Below are positions 1-11,124 of a DNA stretch of 64,000 bases, piece after piece; positions within the stretch are counted from its first letter, which is position 1; each line of letters begins with the position of its first letter. The notes below the pieces were generated by a model. That model searched no databases. It was not told the DNA's origin and saw only the letters and a program-made list of their open reading frames with translations. The DNA is from Nemopilema nomurai (Eukaryota; Cnidaria; Scyphozoa; Rhizostomeae; Rhizostomatidae). The stretch is from assembly GCA_003864495.1 (NCBI GenBank), contig ML133495.1:1289441-1353440 (forward strand). The letters are read 5' to 3'. The translations under genes were made by a program, and so were the position numbers.

Positions 1-167
1 TCTAGGCACCATTAGCGATGAGGAATGTCTTTTGAAACATAAGATTTCTTTCAATAGCAAAAAAGTCGTTGTGAGGCAGTTGCCAGTGTCAAAGACGACG
101 ACATCCGTCGACCGCTTCAACGCACGCTGCAGCAGTGAAAATAAGCTGGGAAATCAAACCTAAAAAC

Positions 168-1200
168 ATGTTCGTAAACGGGACAATATCGCCAAACAGT
201 CCCGCAAATCAACCGAGCCTACAGAAAGATGACATTTCTCTGGGTTTGAAGATAGCGATGGGCACTGCAGTGTTGGTGAGTGCTCTGCGGCGTTGGCAAT
301 ATTCTGGTTATTATTGCCATAACGACCACGAGCCTAAGCCAGATGGTCGTGAACTTGCTTGTTCTTAGCCTTGCTCTAACCGACGTTATCATCTGCGCGT
401 TCCCCATGCCAGTATTGACTGTTTATTTCGTCTTCTACTGGCCAGCATGGATGCTTAGCAGTGGCTTCTGTACGGCAACCGTCTTTTTGGTCAACGTCTG
501 CGCGGTGGTCTCGATTCTCACCATGTCCGCGATCGCCCTGGACAGGTATTTCGCCGTTCAGCGCAATCGCGCCTTTTTCAGTACCAAGAAGTGCAAAATC
601 GCGTTGGTTATTATTTGGATCTTTGGCGCCGCACTTGGAACTATCAACGTGATAAAAGGTGGAATACAAAGAGAGAAGCTGCAGAGTGGAACGTACGATG
701 TATGTAACAGAATTAGTGGCAAACATATAGCGGATTCCTCGACCAAAATCAGTCTGATAATTAAGCTTGTAATTGGTCTACCAGTCATTATCGGGCTGGT
801 CCTAATTTACGTCCGGATGTCGTTCACGGTTTGGAAACGCCGGAATATGCCGACGGATGAAAGCGCGAGATCCCGCAGCGTCCGCAAATCGAAGAGTGTG
901 AAAATACGCGCGTTGCACATGATGTTTGCAATCGTCATAGCGTTTGCTATATGCTGGATTCCGTATTACATTGTTACTTTTTTGCGGGTTTTCCAGGTGA
1001 CATCGAGTCCGGATATTGATGCCGGTGCGGTTCTGTTCTGTTATTGCCTAGCAATGCTGAATTCAACAGTCAACCCGATGCTATACGCATTGTTGAGTCA
1101 GCGATTTAGGAATGCATTCAAGAACATTTTAACAGGGACACACAGCAGACGGGTAAAATCGTTCACTTCAGACTTTAAGAGTAGATCTGCGAAGATTTGA
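168..1200 (+). CDS. Class A (rhodopsin-type) GPCR, intronless, one-base frame break in TM1
   Basis: A seven-transmembrane receptor acting at the plasma membrane; the ligand is unknown. The ATG at 168 opens an N-terminus with an N-glycosylation site (NGT) and the first half of TM1 up to about position 278. The rest of TM1, beginning VLCGVGNILVII, and all later helices are in a different frame from 280 to the TGA ending at 1200. One extra base near 276-280 explains the break. Visible motifs are GN in TM1, LSLALTD in TM2, a Cys before TM3, DRYFAV after TM3, FAICWIPY in TM6 and NSTVNPMLYALL in TM7, followed by a short basic tail. The general look is that of a peptide or amine receptor, but I cannot name a subfamily. 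A possible polyadenylation signal lies at 1521-1526. It may be a recent pseudogene or an assembly error. Confidence 0.8.
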
Positions 1201-4200
1201 TTTGTTAAGCCCAAAAAGAAAAGCGCTGGGAATTCAAGCCTCACGCACTCAAAATTAAATAGGACCTGCCTTTATCGTTGAGTAAATTATTCTGATCTGT
1301 GTTTTTATCGTCTAGTTTTCTTTTCAAATTGTAACGGGAGAACTTCATCAACACAGACCAAATACATGATCGATACAGAGACAAAGCACTAGAATTCACA
1401 AGTTGCCCGTATTTTTGGCTAAGCACGATTAAAGCATATAGCTGTGTTCATTTTTTTGTAAATAGAAATACTGTGGATATATTGATGTGTAGAAATACAC
1501 TTTTCTGATTTCCACAAAGCAATAAAAATGGTTTTGGAACTGTCAGCTCTTGTAGGTTCAACGAAAAGATTATTGGAAACATAGAGATACCAGTCGTATG
1601 CAGTCCACGATGGCCTCCTCTCCAGCCTTGAAAATTTCGTTTCCCCTTCACACTCAAAACTCACTCAGAGATTTCACATCACCCACATATGCTGTTCTTT
1701 TAGCGTTAGACTGGAAATGAATACTGTTATATCATTATGTAGCCTGCCCACTTGTAGATCTTGGATGACCGAAAAGACCTTGTGCAAAAAGTAAACGACA
1801 TCCAAGATTTGAGCAAAAAAGTGAAATTAAAATCGACCAATGCTCCTGCGATGAGCTTGCCACTGAAACCAACCCCTTTCACCCTTACATAACATTCCTA
1901 GAAAAATTTCAAATCAAACATCCAGTATATATTTATTGTGTGCTTTTAATACAAATTTGACTAGCCATTAACTTATGCAGTACATTTTTAATTGCATCGA
2001 AACTGTTAACGTCATTTATTAATCAACATACGTCAAAACGTCAAGCTAGACCAGCATCTAAGTCTATACCAAACTTGCTTTTCGTAGTACATTGTAATGC
2101 ACTTGGTAAATCCCCAAGTTCGGTACTTCAGGCTCCACTTGTTAGAGCTTTGGATTAGACCAGTGCAAGCGCGACCAATGCCTTCCACTGCTTCTCACCA
2201 TTGGATGAGCCTAGTTTCCATCGCGATCCTTGTTGTTCGAGTAAACGCGAAATTACTCTCTCTAATTTTTTATTCTGTGCTCATTAAATGGGACTAAGTG
2301 TAACTGAGAAAAGCCCCGGTCATGTTTTCCATGTTCCCAAGATTGAACTGTAGACAGCTGAAATATGTAAAAGCAAAAAGTGCAAGTGTTCAATTAGCCA
2401 AAATTGGAGTAACGGAAACAAAGGCTTTTGCCAGTTCATTATTCCTTTACAATTGTGATAATCCTCAGTTTCGCGGCCGTTTTCAAATGAAAATACCGCA
2501 AATGAAATGCTTGATTTCTGCGATCTAATAAGCTTTATGTAAACACGTAAAATTTTAATACCGAATCCCTTTTCACCTTTTGTTTGATAAAATGGAAATA
2601 AAGCACACTTAGTGCATTTAGGTGCTAGTTAGCATCAAGACGGAGTAAGAATTTTGCGCATTCAAGTCGATCTACTCAAGGTTACTTGGTCCAAAAACAA
2701 GCCTGTGAGATTTATGAAAAATGACCTACTGAAAGGAAGAGCGCAGTCATTCATAATAACTTTTAAGCAGTGGAATTATTCCATGCAACTTGTTCAAACC
2801 AACTGGTAAACGACTAAGCCCCTCGTGCCTAATTTCTTTTGGCTGCCAGTTAGATTTCAATATTTGTTTTTCCTGCATCGCTTTGATTTTCATGCAAGTT
2901 TGTCCTGCATCGCTTTGATTTGTATTGAATATTCGTTGGCTTGCTTAAGAGGATGTGAACAGTGCTTGAGTTTAGAAGACACAACTACAAGAGGGATCGA
3001 CTTAGAAGAATCAACTACAGAAGGCAATTACAACTACTTCAACCTGCTGCAATTTGGGTAAAATCGCTCCAGTTCTGCTTACAAAAGTGAAATTTGAAAT
3101 GCAACGTCAGCATATGGTGTTGTTGCAGCCTCTCTCCCCATCCCCCTTAACTCGCCCTTCCCCTAACAATGGTAACTAACGATTTTTCGGCATCCTCCAT
3201 ATCATGCACCAATTAGGACCCGAAATGAATAAAAATATTTTGCAAAAACTCCTTATAATATTAACTTGAAACGCGTGCTGGAAAAAGATTGATCTGTACC
3301 CGAGAGACATCGTATTCACACACGTGTAAGCTAAATAGCCATTTTCACGATGGCTCCTCCCTTTAGGATTTCCGTGATCGGCTCTTTTGCTATTCCTTCA
3401 CGAACCGCTGATCAATAAAGACATCGTGGAGAGATAGGTACAACATCGACTCAAAGAAACTGTACAAAGGATCAACTTCCTCGAATAGCTTCTTCTTGTC
3501 TTTTCTTTTCTATTCGCGGTTAGTTTGAGCTTCCATTTGCAAAATCAGGCTGACGGACAAAGTAAGGCGATGCCGGATCAAGCAGTTTTACAGCTTTTGC
3601 TTGAACATGTCCCTGTCCTTTTCAGCCTAAAATGAAGGTGTACATTGGAGGCGAAGAAATAATATAAAAACTGGGGTCGTTGCCTGAGGTTTTCTGGAAT
3701 TCTGCAAGCTAAAACCTGCAAATTTGAGATGTGAACAATCAAACATGCCACTCCAAATCTAAGTCAGCATTTTAAACCTCGAATCTTGCTCAGTTCCAAA
3801 TCCATATTTCAGCGAACAATCTCCAATGGTTTGTCTGAGGATGATATTTAGCTGGACAGTAGTCTAATATGGCAGTCAATAAGGTCGAATGAAAGATGAC
3901 AGTTTCGCCAGACACGATAACGTTAATACCCGTAGGTAAGTTACGTTTAACAACCGCTATTTGAAAAGGTTTCACAAAAAAGAATCAGCAAACGGTGACA
4001 TTAAACTACTTTCTTTATATCAAAGTAAAACAAAATAAAAGCAAACAAAAAATTGAAGAAATCGGAAATCCCGCAATTGGCTTCAAGGAATGATAAAAAC
4101 GTCTGTTTGCCACAACTACTGCCGGTATAAAAACTGAATACAGATGTAGACCAGATTCCAAATAACAGGAAGTCTGATAAGTCCATGGCCCTGGTGCTTT

Positions 4201-4555
4201 ACTTCGAATATTGAAAGCTTCTATTAACAAAAGTACATGTTACCAACATTTACTCGAGCAAGCTTAAGGAAGCAACATTACTTTGAGTTGGCCTCTGCCC
4301 AAAAACAGACTGCAACAGCATGTACGCACGTACTCTTCCCCAGAACAAATCCGCCCATGAATGGAGAATCGGCCTCGCGGGTCATTGATAACCACACCCT
4401 CTAGATATTGGTGTTCAAATTGGTTTTTCGCAACAATAGCAGTCCATTAACAATGCCAAATATGCAAAAAGTCAATACATAGTATCTGTTTTCCAGTAAG
4501 TCAATGATGCTGCTTGAAATTAATGAATTACACTTTGTACAGAAAGTTTTCTAAA
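1201..4555. other. Intergenic, no gene recognised
   Basis: About 3.3 kb of AT-rich sequence between the first GPCR and the 3' end of the HP1 gene. It holds only short, non-conserved open frames. A 17-bp phrase (cctgcatcgctttgatt) occurs twice at about 2873-2921, a small duplication. I see no RNA gene, transposon end or coding exon here. Confidence 0.6.
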
Positions 4556-6538
4556 CTAAGCTGTTTCCATCAAGGTTTCGATGCCAGCTCCTTCCGCCGC
4601 GGCGTCTTCGCCTTCATCCGCTTCTGTGTCGACGTCTCCGTTGGTGTTGCTCTGCAGTTGTTCACTGTTGTCCGTCCTCTCGATGGTCTTCGCAGGACTT
4701 TTCGAGGACCCAGCTGTGTTTTCTGAATTCGCGGCTAAATAGAAGTTTTACGTAAATTACAAGAAAGCAGTTCAAAAGCGGTGGGTGGAATATCTAGATT
4801 GTCCAGACAACATTCTACTCAAAGCCATCTAGAATCTAGATATTTCTCATAGAATCTTGATATTATTTCTAAGATACAGCTAGCATAAAACAGACCACAC
4901 CCTATACAACATAAAAATATTCAAGCATAACCTAAATTTGGAGTTTGACTATTAATTTTGCCTTACTGTCTCTGTTTCTGACAAATCGATACAGCCTTGG
5001 ATATTTTTTCAGGTTTTGTCAATACACAATTACAAAAAAGATGGCCTAGAAGTCATGGCTTTTGTTATTAAATCCAGCCCATAATACCAGGCCTCAGCTT
5101 TACATTTGGAAAAAAGTCAAAAGAAGCTGTCACAAGTTTTTAGTGATTAAAAGTATCATCCCAAGTTTATGTAATGCTACTAATAAAGAAAGAATCAATA
5201 ACTTCCAATGAAATCTTGATCAATTTGATTCAAGGTAAACATACAATTTGTCCAGATTAAACGATCTTCATAGAACTTTATAACCATTTGTGGTATCTTG
5301 ATGTTTGCTATTTTTGATGGAATAAGTTCAGCATCGCTTGAATTAGCCCTAGAAAAGAAATCTTGAAAAATTTTCAAAGATGATACTTATCTCAAGACTA
5401 CTTACATTAACATAGAATAAAAGAACATTCAAACTAAAAGTGAAAGGAAGTTTTATTGAGAAAATCATTAAAAGCAAAGCCAAATTATAAAAATAACAAT
5501 TTTTTTGTTTTAAAAAGCATGCTAGCAAAAAAACATAAAAATAGAAAGGATAAAAATACCAGGATATGAGAAAATGTAGCTCTCCTCCAGCAGAATCTGT
5601 GGCACCAAGAATACTTTGTGCCTTGTATCCCTTATCAAAGCCATTCAAGAATGGCTTGCTTCTTTTCTCTTTCTTGGTACTAAAATTAAAGAATAGACTT
5701 TATGTGGGTGAAATGAATATATATTGAAAATGATTGAACTTTGGTACATACCAAAACATTGGCATAAAAAGTTGCTATTTATATCAATTTTACACATTAC
5801 ATATAAATACAAGAACAACAAATTAATAAATTTAACCATGTCACTGTTTTGTACAATAGAAGCTCCCTCCCTCTTACTCAAGGTGGTCAAGGGCAAGACC
5901 GTGTAAAACCTGTGTTTTCAGACTGGTCAGTAACATAAAACTTTATTCACTTTAGATCAAGAAAACACGGCCTAGCATGCATGCATGCATCACCAAATTC
6001 AAAACTAACTTGCCAACATTATATCCAACAATTTTCTTTGTACATATAAGCTTGTATATAATATATATTTGTCTAATCAAGATACTCATACATATATATA
6101 CCTGGAATCTGTTTTTTCTGCTTTCCTTTTCACACTTTTTGTTTCCTTTTCAACTGGTTTCTTTTCTTTTTTTGCTTTCTTTTCCTTTTCCACTGAGACT
6201 TGTTTGCTATCCAAGTTATTTGTACTCTTCTCTAAAGGCTTTTCTTTTTGCTCGTCTTGGACTTCTTTATTTTCTTCTAAAGGTTCTTTTTCCTCTGTAA
6301 TATTAGAACTATTTGCACCATCTGCCTGTTTATACTTTTCATTAAACTCCTGTAAAAGTTCTGTACAATTTAGATTCGCTTCAGGTTCCCAGGTATTTTC
6401 AAGTTCTGAGAATCCTCTCCATTTTAAAAAGTATTCTACAACACCGTTGGTAACCCTTTTATCAATAATCTTTTCAACCTGGTATTCATCCTCCTCTTCT
6501 TCTGTCACTGTCTTTCTTGATCTCTTTGACTTACCCAT
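4556..6538 (-). CDS. HP1/chromobox protein (chromodomain plus chromoshadow domain), four coding exons
   Basis: A heterochromatin protein 1 family member that reads H3K9-methyl marks in the nucleus. The coding exons are 6538-6102, 5679-5560, 5348-5245 and 4734-4556; all introns are GT-AG and the joined length is 840 nt, giving 279 aa. The start MGKSKRSRK follows an acceptor at 6555. The chromodomain spans about residues 19-70, with aromatic-cage residues Y19, W40 and F43 and the NTWEPE motif. A long Lys/Glu-rich hinge follows (about 70-155). The chromoshadow domain spans about 157-219 ([19 protein letters not shown], then [14 protein letters not shown]), split by a phase-2 intron as the frame requires. 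Exon 4 adds an acidic, Ser/Thr-rich tail of about 59 residues. Typical HP1 proteins are about 185-215 aa, so hinge and tail are both long. It is the best-supported gene in this half of the window. Confidence 0.93.
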
Positions 6539-6554
6539 CCCAGAATAACGGTTC

Positions 6555-8773
6555 CTATAAACAAAAGAGAACACATTATTTAGAGGGGTATAAAAGTATC
6601 AAAAACAAATAGATAGAATATAGATCCATTTGCAGCTGCTTTCTACATATACTAAAATGCTAGCAGCATCCCTTTGATTTTTCGTGCAACAAAAAAGGCT
6701 TCAAGACGGCTGCACCCAGTTTCCAAATTCCACTTCCAAAGTTTTCCCCGATAGTTAAACCAAGGTATAGGCTACTTTTTGCCCAAAAAGCGTGCTCCAT
6801 TTTTGAGCAAATCTTCATCTTTTCTGGGGCCCTTGATTTTGAAGACCTTCTCTGTGCCCTCCTGCCCCCACTGTTTGACCAACTCTACCTGTTTTTAACC
6901 CATGGTCTCAGCAAGCACAGATCTTACCCCGTCCTAGCGATTGTCACAAGAGTATGAGTGATGCACCCAAAGGATGGCAAGTCATTTTTTCGTTGACAAC
7001 TTTTGTTTCAAGTGCCCGCTCCTTCCGTGTTTCAATTTCTGCGTAGCTGTGCATTACATCATTTTTGCTCTCAATGCCAGGCTCTTGTCTTACCGAGGCT
7101 AATCTGCCTAATTTGTTTTGGGGTAGTTATAAGGGGCAATTCCTTTTCCACAGAAGGGGTTTTAAGCCTGCGTAGCTGGGTTTTGGGGGCTTGTCAATTA
7201 ACTTAAAAAAACACTAAAAACGTGGTTAGCTTACTAGCTTCACACTAAAAAATTTCTCTTTGAAAAGGAATGAAGGAATAACAGTTTCTCAAGAGTTTTA
7301 CTCAATACATTTTATCTATACATATTTCACAACTTTTGCTCAAGATATCAGATCGAAGAAACTCTATTTGAAAATTTAAAATTTGTTTGGTGATCTAAAA
7401 GAGACGAAAGTGGCTCCTTAGAAATTTGCTTCAAAAATTTGTCTAACATTGAATAAGATAAGGATAAGTGCCAATGTCAGCCTATTGAAAAACCAAACAA
7501 TTTTATAGCCTGCACACAAAATGTCAGATTTTGATAATAGAAAGAAGGGGGGAAACACGTATACAATTTTAAAATTTGTCAACACAATATAGATAAAAAG
7601 TTACTTTTCTGTCATTCCATACATATGCTACCTTTTCCCTTCTGGCAATGACATGCAAGGTGCATAAATCAACTAAAAGCCACAAGTGACATCTTAGCTA
7701 ACATCTTAATTTGCAATTAAGGAAAAATATGGTGTTCTCATTTGACTCTATCTATGGCATTCATTATCTTGTTACAAAGTGGCAATGACATAGAACAAAG
7801 CACACTTCCCAGGGTGCTATCCTCTCACTTCCTTTTTCAGATTGCATTCAATAGGCAGCAATTTTACTGGTTTCTCACTTCCTTTTTTTCTTTTTTCATC
7901 CACACAGGCAAAAATCCTTTTCCAGATTGTTTTACAGCTCTAAATCCTTTCCCCCAGGTGAAGTTGATACCATTTAGACTTAAATATTGATAAAAAAGAA
8001 TCCTTATACATCCTGAATCAGTCTATAGATTCCTTGCTAACTGCATAAGTATTTAAAAACTAAGCTCCTTCTTCTTGCTTGTTTTGTCAAGCTTCCCTAT
8101 GTATAGACCAAATTTATGAACATATCTACTGTTGCTGTCTGCCCTCCTCCACATTTTTATGCAATATTTCAGGCCTTACTGGGAAAAATTCTTTACTAGA
8201 GTGGTCAATCACAATCTTTGAGTATTTTTAGGCATTAAATGGTGTGCAATTTGATATATCAGTTGTTCTTTACCTACTTCTAGTTCAATGCCTACTGAAC
8301 ATGGTGCATCAGGATCTGGTACAGGCGTAAGCAAATGGCAGTGATCACAATGCATGCATGATCACTGTTGAAATTGATACTGTTCAAATGCCAAATTGCT
8401 TAACAATTTAAAAGAAAATATCTTTAAGTAAACTGTCTTAAAAGTGATGAAAAATGAAAAGATTTAAGAAGCACACCTTATGTTATGAACTTGAGCCCTC
8501 ATAAAGACCAAGAATTCTCACCGTAAAAAGCTTTACATTTATCTTTCAAAGCTGTAGCCTGGTGCTGGAAAACTATTTGCAGAAGATTTTAGCCAAATCA
8601 TCGTCTTTTTAACCATGGGATGTTAACTTGTACAACCAGAAAACAATTGGAAATAGACCATATTACTCTTTCAACATGGAACTCAATTTGGACATACTTA
8701 AAGCAAATTTCAGCAAACACCTACAAACAGCCGTTGAGCTGGTAAAAAAGGCTTGAAGAGCAATTCTACTTAC
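6555..8773 (-). other. 5'-UTR intron of the HP1 gene
   Basis: AT-rich sequence bounded by a GTAAGT donor at 8773 and a TTTATAG acceptor at 6555 on the minus strand. Open frames inside it are short and show no conserved motif. I see no other feature. Confidence 0.5.
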
Positions 8774-8880
8774 CCTTTAAATCACACGGGGTGCCTCAGT
8801 CTTCAATTTCACCACGTTACCACCCGACCTCCACTTCTGGCTTTCACGAATTTGCAGACTGAGTATGAAATGGCGGCAAA
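8774..8880 (-). other. Probable non-coding first exon and promoter area of the HP1 gene
   Basis: On the minus strand a strong donor (AAAGG then GTAAGT, donor G at 8773) ends a GC-richer stretch starting near 8880. The only good downstream acceptor is at 6555, 16 nt before the HP1 start codon. This gives a roughly 2.2-kb intron inside the 5' UTR. The upstream limit is a guess from composition. Confidence 0.6.
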
Positions 8881-10600
8881 ATTATCGCTTCTACGCACGC
8901 GCAAGCAACTTAAATGAGGCCACATCAGAAAGAGGATAGGAAGTCGTATTCCGTAGCCGAGGGAATTCCAGCCCATTGAAAACAAACCAAACCAGGCTTT
9001 GCTTTTATCTGGTGGGAAACGTTCGTTAAGCCCGTTCCCAAAAGAACTATCCCAGTAAAATTTTATTCAATTTGAAAATAAGATAACAAGGAAGAAATCT
9101 TTAGGTTATAATAACGGAAGATATTATATCGATACATAGCAAGTAGCTATTTAGGGAAGATAAAAAAAGCTACCTAAAGGCACATAGCATGAAGGTCAGG
9201 TAGTAAGAAGTTAGCGGCTGTATTTTGGTATAAAGGACGGGCCAGAGCAATTAAAAAAATTTCGAGACACTGTTTGCCCAACGTCTGCCCTGGCCGTGTG
9301 CAAACTTTTGAGCCATTCGATTGGTTCCTTGGGTACAAAATAGCCTTTTCGTACCTGTGTGTAGTTTTGAGTCCGGAGAAAACGGGATTTTACTTATCGC
9401 ACTTGCAAGATACACATCGGGACCATATTACCCACATTGAAATCCGGGTCAAGTAGTTTGGGCTTTAAGACCAATTAGCCTCCTGAAATAAACACAACAA
9501 TTCATGGATGTGCCATACTCTAACACAAACTACAAGAAGCAGAACAATGATAATCGGCTTAACAGGTCGAGCGATTTGAAGACCGCAGCTTGAAACTTTG
9601 ATAAGTAAACTATGCAAACCTTCGTTTATATGGGATTTTCGCCATTTTCAAAACTTCTTCTAGTTTCAAACATGGTATCATTATGTTCCTTGTTAATTCG
9701 GCTATCAGAATGTGAAGAAATCGAAAAATTGAAGTTTTCATCCAGAAAACGTTTACCGTAACCTTAAAGGTGTATTAAAAGGCATATATTATATATGTTT
9801 TCTGGCCCTAAGCAATTTACGCTTAGCTCATCTACTTTGGCAGAAGCAATTCAATGTCAGCTGTGCAGCTTTTTTTCCGAATGTCTATGTTGTGCCACAA
9901 AAAATGACGAGCTTACAAAGTTTTAGTTTGCCTTAATGTTGGGCCTGATTGATCAGAAAATGTGTTAGAAATGTGTTACCCTAGAACTTGCGAATCCTTT
10001 GACATTTTGTACAGATGATTAAATATTGTCTGATAATGAGTGAAACCGACAAGTAGCATCTTAGATTCGTCCGATTAATATGCCAGTAGCTTGTACAGCT
10101 CTATGAGCTGGGAATATTACTGACTGGATGAATTGCCAAAAGCGTGTTGCATGTTGCAGGTCCAAGATCTAGAGCGGTTTGAACGTTGATATAACGATAC
10201 ATTATGGCAAAACGTTCCAGGTAATGCACTTACTTCACGGTCTGTGGTGGCAATTAGAGTGAGACACAAACAAGAACTCAGTGGACCCTCAAATGATAAG
10301 CGTGTCTGAATTCTCACGCTTAAATTGATGTATGAGAACATCTGGATGAACACATCTACGCTGTTGCCACGATTCAACCATGACATTTTAATTAATTAAA
10401 TTATTAAATTAAATTAAATTATATTATACTAAAAAATTTACAGACAACATAGTAATCTCAAATTTTCAATTATATTAAGTCTATCGTTTTTACTGTCTAG
10501 TAGACCAGTCAATATTTCAAATATTAAAAATGCTAGTGAAATATTATTCCTGGGATAGCACATTAATTTGCTTTCAAAATCGAAAGATTGCAGTGAAATA
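8881..10600. other. Intergenic between HP1 and the coiled-coil gene
   Basis: No recognisable gene. A run of ATTAA/ATTAAA-type low-complexity sequence lies at about 10388-10430. Small open frames here have no motif and no flanking splice sites that would connect them. Confidence 0.5.
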
Positions 10601-10700
10601 GAAGAATATAGAAGAAGAACATAGAAGAAGAACATAGAAGAAGAACATAGAAGAAGAACATAGAAGAAGAACATAGAAGAAGAACATAGAAGAAGAACAT
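10601..10700. repeat. 13-bp minisatellite (gaagaagaacata)
   Basis: About seven near-perfect tandem copies of a 13-bp purine-rich unit. Because 13 is not a multiple of three it gives repetitive open frames in several phases, which should not be read as genes. Confidence 0.9.
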
Positions 10701-11124
10701 AAAAGAACATTATAAAAGAATAAAGAAGAGCCAAAGAAAAATAAGTATACGTTAAAAGTTGTTAATTCAGCCCTGACAAACTTTGACAAAACAAGCAGCT
10801 TTAAACCAGAGGCTTTTACATATTCTCCGAAAAAAGCCAAAGTGATTTTTATAAGAAGGAAGAAATACATCTCGATAGTATGAAGTAACACCTTGCTTAG
10901 GATGGTACAGACATTGATATTTCATCAGCCAAGTACCTAAAAGTTTTGACTTGATGACAACTTATTCTCATGCGAGAAAGCATCTATCGATTAATCTAAC
11001 TTGGAATTTAAAAACAGAATAAGAAGGTAAAACTTCGGGTCAAATTTTCAATCTACAATGAATTTGGCACAAGGCAATACGCTCCAATAGCAATGCATAC
11101 TTGCACAAACTACACAAGGCACTT

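Noticed and set aside
10438..10891. Open frames reading as repeated hydrophobic Ser/Phe/Leu peptides
   Set aside because: They are reverse-strand translations of the 13-bp minisatellite and adjoining AT-rich sequence.
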